Below, in pieces: positions 1 to 10,000 of a DNA stretch of 64,000 nucleotides. This stretch comes from Spirometra erinaceieuropaei (lineage: Eukaryota; Platyhelminthes; Cestoda; Diphyllobothriidea; Diphyllobothriidae): assembly GCA_902702965.1 (NCBI GenBank), contig CACRXP010000388.1:85580-149579 (forward strand), given 5' to 3'. Every line of letters starts with the position of its first letter. Within the stretch, counting starts at the first letter, position 1. A program made the position numbers and the translations under genes. The notes under the pieces are model-generated. The model worked only from the letters and a program-made list of their open reading frames with translations, was not told the origin of the DNA and did no database searches.

Positions 1-651
1 GAGAAATCTTGTGGCCAGAGGTGCTATTTTCATCTAACGTCCGGCATACCACAGAGGATCCCAGGAGATGCTACCCCGGACAGAACTGGCTCCCAGCACG
101 TAAAAATGCAGTCCTCAAATCACATGTTCATAATCGATCAAAAAAGTCTGATTATGTTGCAGTCTAGTGCACATTGGTAACTTGAGGCAGTTTGACTTAG
201 CTCCTGGACTAGAGTTGAGGTCTCTCGACTCTACTGGGAGTAGAACAAGGGAATAAGGACCCCCTCCCGTATTACAGATGACCTTGCAGGAGGGGGATTA
301 GGGTAAGTGTTAGGATTACGAGGGTTAGTGTCAGGGTTAAAATTTAAGACACGGGATTGGTACCCACCGAAATTTAGTGCATGGTCACCTGTAGCAGAGT
401 GGCCCTTATTACCCTGTCCAGTTTTACTGTGGGACTGGTAAGGATCATGATGGCGACAAAAGTCAGGATGTTACTTGCTGACGATAGGTATCATCATGCG
501 TTGCGAAGGAGGTCCCTCAGGATCCTTCTTCACAAAATGAGGACTAGGGTCAACATGGAACAATACAAGGTCACTTTTACTACGCTAAAGAAGATATTTT
601 AAGCGTACAAAGTGAGACTGGTTTGGCTGGAAAAGTTAAGCTCTTTCTTAC
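1..651. other. No recognised feature; probable EIF2A intron
   Basis: This stretch lies downstream, on the minus strand, of the last EIF2A exon I could place, whose donor site is at 651-650. It should therefore be EIF2A intron sequence, possibly with a further exon. I looked on the minus strand for the conserved segment that normally follows the RLRVNNG motif and did not find a convincing match. The short open frames here show no family resemblance. Confidence 0.4.
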
Positions 652-1038
652 CCGTTATTCACTCGTAAGCGAGGCGTTGTGATCGCCGTTACTAAGTGTT
701 CCCCGTCAGGAAGCCATGCAAGGTAAGTGGAGTTTTGGGCGTAAAACTCACTCAACTTCGTCTGATTGTTGAAGTCCCACACGGTGACAAAACCATTGAG
801 ACTGCCAAATCCACCAGCGAGGAGCAGTAAGAGAGCGGCACAGTTAAGGAGCAACAGATGTTGCTACTGGCAGATATGCAGTAGGCACATTTGTCACCGC
901 AAAACTAACAAAAGAGAAAGCGACTCAAAAGGATATGGGTTCCGTGGGGGTTGAAATAAAGATTATTGAAAGCACCACTTCCGAGAGAGAAGACCTGTTC
1001 ACACTTGATGTTGAAGACCGTAACGACGGAAGGTATGG
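652..1038 (-). CDS. EIF2A: eIF2A exons with the TVFNIKCEQVF and PDGEHLVTA blocks
   Basis: The first exon starts at 1038 after TTTTTAG and reads IPSVVTVFNIKCEQVF, then NNLYFNPHGTHILL, ending near 926. The second reads GGFGSLNGFVTVWDFNN, then YLAWLPDGEHLVTAITTPRL and RVNNG, ending at 652 before GTAAGA. The order and content match the last propeller blades of eIF2A. The junction between them is not clean: there is no GT donor in the needed phase right after HILL. A 35-base pyrimidine-rich stretch (about 831-864) precedes GGFG, so either an unusual splice, a sequence error or damage is present. Confidence 0.75.
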
Positions 1039-4000
1039 CTAAAAACACAAAAGAAAGGAGAAATATGACAAGCCGGTACCAAACGCGCCTGATACGATTA
1101 AACATTTCCTACAGCATTCGAAATAGCAATAAAACACCTGTGACTGCCTATAGGTCAACTTCAACGTCCAAAGTAATGAAATGAACTATAACGGACAGTG
1201 TAGTAACGACCGTAAAGCAGGCATCTCTGTCTTCACTTTGCAATCGTGTTAAAAACTTATAATCACGTCAACACCTTTCTAAGGACCGCGTGCTCACTGT
1301 GCGAGACTCGTCAGTCTGCGCACAACTACCAACGGTATCCGAGACAGATTGAAAAAAGATGGGGTAAATAGAAACGGTCAATACTCCCTTCAGCTGATTG
1401 AGGCCTGTGACGGCAACAGAGGTACATGAATGTACAGACAGCGCACATGGGTTACAGTTGAAGTCAAGTCGATATGCGAATTGTCCCATACTGCTGACGT
1501 CCCACATTCGCCTTCACACAACTTGGTTTTTGTCGAGGAGGTCTGTCTGGGGACGGCTTATTAGCCAGAAACAGCCATTCCAGTGTCCCCTGTCTCTGCC
1601 GGTAATAACATATTGCCTATATATCTGGGCAGACTAGCATTACCGACAAATATCGGAGGCGTTTTTTCCCATTACCGCTAGTTGGTGTTCGCGTATCTTT
1701 ATCTCGAGGCGCAGAGATTAAGCGTATAACCTCTATGAGCCTGTTACCACTGTCTGAAGCAGTTGCTTCCATGCAGGGAAGATGGCTTGGGAAAGATGGT
1801 GAAGCCGGCAGTTCGAAAGAGTTTGAGAAACGGGAGAGACAAGGTGTCACCCAAACGACTCAAAGGCGGCTGTTGAAACAGCAGAAACACTGGTTAACGG
1901 TCATAAATTCGGATTTTAAAGCACAAACCGGTGGTGCACGGATTAGACCCAGGTTTAAAGCAGCAATCTATGCCAATCAAGTGGGACATATTTCCAAGGT
2001 TGGCCGAGTCTGAAGTCGAAATTATGATCACACGACAGCGAAACTGCGGGAGGCGTAGTATCGCGGCGATCTCTGGATCAACTGGTCTGCGGAACACTTG
2101 GCTATGCGCTACTATCCCGACAGAGTGAGGTAGGATGTCACTGCCTGGCCCGCCCATTTCAACCGTGGAAACCAGTCGAAGTGAGGTAGCGCTTATTAAA
2201 TATTTGCGCACAGAGGTCAGCGAAAAGGGATGATAAAAGACTATCGGTATAATCTGAGTCTATACTTCGGCCTGAAAACGTCTACGGCAATTCGATCATT
2301 GGAAGGAGACCATCGCCTCAGATACACTGTGTGCGTCACGGTCTTTATTGGAGAATCTGAAATCGCCGCGACCCCTTCGAGTGGCACCCAGTCCTAAGCC
2401 AATTCTGAAACATCCTCTAAATGTCGGCCTTTTCTGTTCACCTTACCTGAGATAGGACAAAGCATGACTGACGAAGTTAACATATCCACAGAGTAGTAAC
2501 TATACGAGTGATCGTTAAATTGCAGATTTTTGTTGTACTATAGGCGTCATATTCTGTGGCACTGTCTTTAACGGATGGTAAATTATGGGTGCTGCACTGA
2601 TGTGAGTAGCACGCAACACATACAGCCTTGGCAGACAACAAAGCGCTCATCTGAGGGCCGTTCTCGGGGTCCTGAGGGTTTCCACACAACTTGATGAATT
2701 GGACCCTTGCGCGGCATCGGCACAGATGCACAATCTCCGGCCTGGCTGGTCGTGATGAAGTGTAGCATCTGCTCGCCGTAGTAGCTCGTATCGCTGGTCT
2801 AAACCATAATAGAAATGTGTCTGTATAATAATTGTTACTATATGAAATTAAGTAGAACAGGCGACCTCGACTAAAATGACTTACTTTTGTCGCGGCCAAT
2901 ACGAGCAGGTTCCGGCCGGTATCACTCCAATGAAGGCTAACAGTGTCCGCGCGGAAAAATGACTTGTTGGCCAGTGGGATACATTCACCATTACGCCAGG
3001 CATATACACATACCGTCGAAGGATTGCTCTATATTAGGAAGTGATAAAGAAGTGAAGAAATGCCACGATTAATTGCCAGTGAAGGTTCCTCAAGCCTTCT
3101 GGCTAGGAAGGGCATAAAGATGTCGGTGAGTGATAGCCGCGGATTTAGTCACCTGAAATGCAGCTGGACTGTATGAAGGCATAAATTCGGACGGACGCCG
3201 ACGTTACCCTGGAGAGAGGAGAGTACTGGCAACAAAGGTCTGTTCGTTAGCCTAGCTCCTAAATGACAGGCGAATGGCGGAAGAAGCCGCGATGAGGCTT
3301 ACCTACGTAGCAAAGACTTTTACGTTTAACGAGCAAACAGCGGCGGACCAGCAACGGCAATGCTACCAGGGTGTGGAAGGTTGAGACCAAGCACGATGAC
3401 TGACGACGGCACTGTGACATGGCGAGTTTGAGCCGCCAAAAAATTATGTTTTGTTGACACCAAGGCAACATAAAGCAAACAATCGAGCGGCTACTTGGGA
3501 ACCTGCCTGCACCAGAAATTTTCAAGGCGGTTAGACGAAATATGCGCAAAATCATATTCATTTCAATTAAACGAATTACTGCATGATGGACGAGTTTGAT
3601 TTTTTGACAAAAAACAAAGACCAGGGTGAGTGTCTCACTCTGAAAAATCTACCCGTCCAGTCCACTCAGGCTTGTCAAAGCATATCACAATGCCAAAAAT
3701 CTAATCAGATGAAGTAAATTAGAGTATGGAAAGAACTCCTGTCATCACTGAAATGAAACAAATAGGAAGGGTAAGAAACATGAAGTCACAAACTTTCCTC
3801 TGCGTCACAGTCCCTTCTCAACACCTCAGCCAAAAAACCGTGACGCGGTTCAGCGAGCGTACCTTTTTACCGGGAACGTAGACGGCCAGGTTGCGATTGA
3901 TCGAGGATTTGGCTAGGGAACAGTGGCGCATTCCGGGGAGCGACAGGGTTGTGCATGATTTTTCGTCTAAAAATTGAGTAATTCATAAAGTATAGGCAAG

Positions 4001-7000
4001 TGTCGCAGTTAGTGGAGAGCAGAAACAATGGTTTGGGGTAAAGGGGTACCATACTAACAACACAAGTATTAGCCAAAAGCCCATACACGCGGGTTTCGCC
4101 AATATTCTGCCGCTGTATGACACAGCTGCGAGGGGTTCGGTGCATCGGTGGGCCCCTCCAGCATTCCCCGTCTGCTTTCTGGTAGATACTCCAATTTAGA
4201 ATTTGTTGTTTTTTAATTTCCTCAGAAAATTACTGCGAACTTGGAGTAGATCAGTATATTTAAGGTCTATAGGCTCAGACCGAAGTATTTATGTATAAAT
4301 ATTTGGGTCGAAGTTCATCAGCCACAGCGGGTAACCGCGCAATATTCATTAACTGCCTGTGCTGTTAGCATGGCATCCTTTTAGCCCAAAGTATACGACT
4401 AGCTGCCTGTCGGCAGTTAATGAATATTACGCGATTACCCGCTGTGGCAGATGGACTTCGGCCCACATATTTATGTATAAACTCCTCGGTCTGAGCCTAT
4501 AGACCTAGAAGATACTGATTTACTACAATTTCGCAGTTAATTTCTGAGGAAATTAAAAAGCAGTAAGGAAACAATGGGCCGGGGAAAGTAACTTCTGGTA
4601 CTAGTAAAAGAGCAATCCCAAAAAGGACCTCGATGTCGTATTGGGAAACAACTTTGAAGGGCCTTGTTGTCTAAGTCACTATCGTAATGTCTCTTGCGAA
4701 ACGTAATTAATCTAAAAATGCGATGGAGAAGTGTGCAAGGGCTCAGCTCGAACGCCGGTCGGCAGCGCACCGGAGTCAGCAAGCCTCTTACGGTGAACGT
4801 TTGAAATTTACTTCCCAACGGTCAACGAATGGTCGCATTCCATATACTTCATGACTGAATAAGGAATCGCTTATTTTACAAGCACTGTATGTGCTTAAAC
4901 TTACGGGGCATTTATAAATAGGGTGTCACGCAGAATCAGAGGCTGCGGACTTTCACTACGGTATGTGTGAAGAACAAGAAGCCATATGGCTAATGAATTT
5001 CACGAGTGAGGAAAGCCTCAATATCCTCAGCAAATATTAACCAAACACTTTAACGTCCAGAAACTAATATATTTGTCATGGCCTCATACTCGGTCATCCG
5101 AAAGGTTTCCACCGTCTTCGCTATGCCCGGTTTTGACACGCAAAATGTGTTTACAATGCAAAATTGGCTGGATGACCTATGTGCTGTTATGCACGTACTT
5201 TCACACTTTTCAGCGTATCTTAAACTCCATAAATGGGTTTGGAAAGGCGTCATTTTCGAATCCTAGCACTTTATAAGTTAAAAGTGGGGGGGGGTTGTAA
5301 CAGTGACGACGACGGTTCGTAGCATATGGAAAATTAGTAGGTGTTTTGGCAGATTTCAATAATTCATCTGACCCATCTGTGAAAAACTCGGCAGTCTCGG
5401 TGGGACTCGAACCTACGAAAGCTACGAGGCTCTGGCCGGGGGCCAGGGCTGAGGCAACGATCACATGACCAGGCGGGACATTCAGGCGGACACTCAACTA
5501 GCCAACAAACCGACCAACCTCCGCCGTATTCGGCTATGAGCTCTAGTCCCACTAACGTCAAACAGGGTGTCACTGTCAGGCCTGCCAGCTGTAGCCGCAA
5601 AAATCAGTCGGCGCAGCAATCGGAGAAAAAGACTACTTAACGATCCTATTGATGTAATGTGAGTCTGAGCTTCTGCCAAAAAATACCTTCAACTCGGCCA
5701 TACGCAGAAGACCTCTAGCTGCAGACAAACTTCGAACAGCGCAGCTTTAACTGGCAAAGCTGGAATTCACACGGTCCATTTCAAAATACACCCTTAACAC
5801 CAACCCTTTCTGTTCTCTGGCGCTGAGATGGGACAAGGCATGCATAACAAAGTTAACATATCCAGGGTAGTAAACATATGCATATTGGCAGAATGGTATT
5901 ACCGACAAAGACAAGGGAGACTGGAATGGCCATTTCTGACTTATTAGCCGTCGTCAGCCAGCCATACCCAAGCCCGAAGTGTGGAACACCCGAGCCTCGA
6001 ACTCGCGACCTGTTAGTTTAGAAGTCCACGCCCTTACCCACTGGGCCACGAGCCCGTTGCTCTGTCGGTTTTCGATCGGGAATATACAACGGTAGGGGGT
6101 GCTCACCGATCGCTGACGACGGCTAATAAGCCAGAAATGGCCATTCCCGTCTCCCTTGTCTTTGTCGGTAATAACATACTATTTATATTTATTTGCGTGA
6201 GATCGTGAAATTGTAAATCATGGTTGAGCCAGGTCGGAGTCTCGTTAATCAGACTGCTTGTGTTGGCTATACACAAACCCTGAACTTGCAATTGTAGGTT
6301 CGAGTCCCACCGAGGACGTCGAGTTTTTCACAATTAGTTCAAATGAATTATTCAGATCTGCCGAGACCGCCTAATAACTTGGCCTGCTAGTCATCAGATG
6401 CACTCTAGATTGATGGTTTAGAAAATACTGCTTGGGTGACGAGTTTGTGAATTTCTATGCGTTGCCGTCGGTTTGGCGGGCGACTTGACCCAAATGTGAT
6501 TAAGCTCACAGCCCCCGGTCGGGACCTCGTAGCTCAGGTGGTTGGAGCGCTGGCTGTACTTAAGTCTTGTCCCCGCCGCCGTGAATTAGAACTCCACCGA
6601 GGCCCCCAAGCTTTCCACAATTGGGTCAAGTGAATATGAAAATTTTTTGACGGACAGCACGACGAGAAAATTGTCGGGAATGTTCAAACCCGTGGACGTG
6701 AAAGTGGAAGGAGCAGCTAGCCGCAGGCTACTTTCAAATTCTTTGAATGACTCCTTAAAGCGGACAAATCGTAGAAGGATAAATCTAGACTTAGCGTAAG
6801 GACCAGAAAATTCTTATGACACGGATTGGGGTCATCAACATGCGACTGCGAGAAGGGCACCTTTTGATGTGTTCTCTTCGCTGCTATTACAAAACATGGA
6901 TACGCGACTGAACAGAAAAATGAACTTCTTGTGATAACAGATAACAGGTGGGTTAGTTGACAAGCATGAGTTTACTTGATTCATGCCAAAACCCAACGCA

Positions 7001-10000
7001 CATCAAAAATTACGTTCACCGTACCCGGTTTTCCGCCTGACGGAGCGCAAGGTCACGGCGAGTATGGGGTTCAGTTGGTTCCGACTAACAAAGTATTCAC
7101 GCACCAAGACCTGATACGACGAACACGGTAGGAGATTTCCCGGCAGTGTAATGCAAAGCACTAGGATATGAGTTTGCGCAGGTTTTGTGCTGTGAGTAGC
7201 AAAGGTCATCAACTGTTGGTCGACGGACTCCGACAACCGACTGAAGCATGGGAATGGGAAATAAAGCTGACGCTGAGGAGCACATTCCCACAGCACATCA
7301 GCGCATCCCTCGCTATAATAAATCTGAAGTGCTTGAAGATGCCACGTCGCTCTAAGCGTCGCGGTTTGGTGGGCTGCCAACTGACGGGGTGACCCGGTCC
7401 TCATGAGAGCACTCTGGTGTGACTGCAGGACTAAGTCTGTGACTTCATGTGTGAAATGGTTTACAGAGTTGGTCCGACGTGTTTTGAGCTGATTTGGGAA
7501 GTCTCAGGAGGTTGACAAAAGATTTCGCCTGAACTTCACGAGACAAATTTCGGAAAAAAAACCAGTTCATGCGGTAAAGATCGAGGAAACTAATATTTAT
7601 TATTAACGGACATTCTGAAATGCGTTTTCGACTCAAAAAATTACTTAGGTATTGTTGTAGTATTAGTTACCGTGAAGAGTAACCCCAAGGAATTTAAATT
7701 GGTTTGGGGTTCGGGCTTCTGAAGAGACTTCTTTCCGGCCGCCTGCAAAAACTATACTCCATAAAAGTGACTACTTTAGTAGTATAATTCTTCCTATTGG
7801 TTTCCGATGCCGTTATAAACTCAAATATATTTCATATAAAACATGCATGAAAAGCACTCATTCGTTTACTCGTTTAGTAGAAAATTACGTCTTCTTTGAA
7901 TTTTATACTTGACGGAAGAGTATGATTTGGTTTTAAAAAACTTTCCCGATTCCCGAATAATTGTGAACCCGGTCTGCCGTTACGGTTGCGTTCAGAGTTC
8001 CCAACCTACATGCTGTGAACTTTCTGTGTACGGAAAATCACACATTACATACGCTATTAAAAGGAGACCATATAGGGTTCATAAAAGTTGGCAGTGGATT
8101 TGAGCCGCATTGTAGAATTTACAAGCAACATTTGTAAATGCAGAGACACTATGTTTTATAAACAAGCATTTCTTTAAAACCGAATTATACCCTTCCTTCA
8201 ATTATAATATTTAAAGAAGCCGTAATTTTCTATCAAATAAGTAAAAGAGTGAATATTTTATGCGCGTCTTCTATGAAATATATTTAAAATTATAAGGGCA
8301 TCAAAGATCAATGAGGAAAAATCATACTACTACTACTACTACTACTACTAAATCATACTACTACTACTAAGTGGCCATTTTTAGTGTAGTTTTTGCAGGC
8401 GGTCGGAAAGAAGTCCCTTTAAAAGCCGGCGTCCCGAAGTAACTTAAATGTCTTGGGATTATGCTTCACGGCAATTAATACTACAACCCTAATTAAGTTA
8501 TCTTTTCGAGTCGAAAACGCATTTCAGAATGTTCGTTAACGTTTCATGAGTTAGCATATCTACTGTACATGATTGAAGCGTACGCATGCCCTTGATCAAC
8601 AGACTCAAAGTTTCCTATTCATATAACAGTATTGGCCGAATATAGACACGTAAAACGTGATCTTGCTACGGCCTGACCTGGTAATTAATAATAACACAAA
8701 TCGTATGCTTGAACGACTCTTGTTACCATCACCAATACGGCAAGGAAACGAAACACGGCCGGCCATGACAAAATGTTTTGAGACCTGCAAGTCATTTCCA
8801 CTGAAAAACAGCGCGTACTTATAGCATCCCATTCAGGTTGGCTAGCATTCTGCTTAATCGGCTTTAGACAGGGATGAATAGAAGACCCGAGCAGCTTCTC
8901 GCAGACATGGACTAATCAGATTCTAGGGAGGGGCTGTGGCAAGGCACCGCCGAGAGCTCGCTGCTGCATGACAGCAGCGTACAGCCAAGACTCGCACACG
9001 TGCTTTTCAGTGAAATTGCCTGAATCTCTTCGAAAATGTCGACATTTTCAGATCTGGACCACAATTCTGTCCGTAAACGACTGCTACTGACCCAGTTAAT
9101 GAAAAATGTACAGTCCCGCGTCTGTTACTGCTAGACGAGATGTCGGTCCTTTCAGTGCCAATGGCCTCAGCGAGTCAAACTAGAGCGCACGGACGATAAT
9201 CTTTTGGTTAGTCAGTCTTAGTTAAACCATGGTCCGTCGGACAGCGGTCTTACGAAGCGGGTGAAAATATGTCGTTGCGGTAGCGGGACTGGAAGGCTAA
9301 TATTTCCGTCCATCCATACGGCAAGCCAGATGAAGCTCACATGGTTGTGTAGGATAAAAGTCCGCGAAGCCCTATTTGATGGCGTGATTTGGCGCCAGGT
9401 GATGACGGATTGGAAACTATGGGCTCCCTTGTCGAAAGCCGAGTTCAGATCCACAAAACCCGGGGACCAAGCTTCGACTCTTCTGTTTTGTATAGCTACA
9501 TGGGCAATCAGTACACAGTTTAATAGGATTTTAGTGGACATGCATTGAATATCATGTTTGGCTACCTGGCAACCTTTACCAGGGGGGATAGGAAAATCAG
9601 ACGACTTCCAGACCATATTATCATCCACATACTACACTGCAGGCTTTTTAGCATTCCTTTACGATGCGTCCATGTGAATGGGCTCATAAAAGCCCAAATC
9701 GGCATCGAGAACAGATGTACAGGCAGGAATATAATGATAATTATGACGTTTCGACTCACCTAAACGATTATCCATGTAGAAATGAATTTGACCTTGAAGC
9801 ATTCTCAGGCACAGTTTGCTGTCGGAGGACCACTGCGGGCGCCTATAAGATGATTTCAGCAAAAAGATAGAAATATGAGACGGCCAATAAACCATGTTTC
9901 CGCAGGAATGTGGATCCGCGAATCTAGTACCTTGCCAGACTCTAAGTCATAGGTAAACAGATTGGGAGATCCGTTCGGGGCGTCTGGTGTCTCTGTAATC

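Noticed and set aside
7097..7291. Minus-strand frame with SYPSALHYTAG resembling the eIF2A SYYGEQ..LHY block, with plausible splice sites
   Set aside because: The true block was found at 2624-2798 with far better identity, and this stretch aligns on the other strand to the 3' UTR of the zinc-finger retroelement.
9261..9628. Opposing open frames of 95 and 136 codons as a host gene
   Set aside because: Neither translation shows a domain, and the two frames mirror each other without splice or start context.
9560..9640. Minus-strand WKSSDFPIPPGKGCQVAK as a candidate for the missing eIF2A exon
   Set aside because: The pattern is weakly similar, but no acceptor gives the phase left by the preceding exon without hitting a stop codon.
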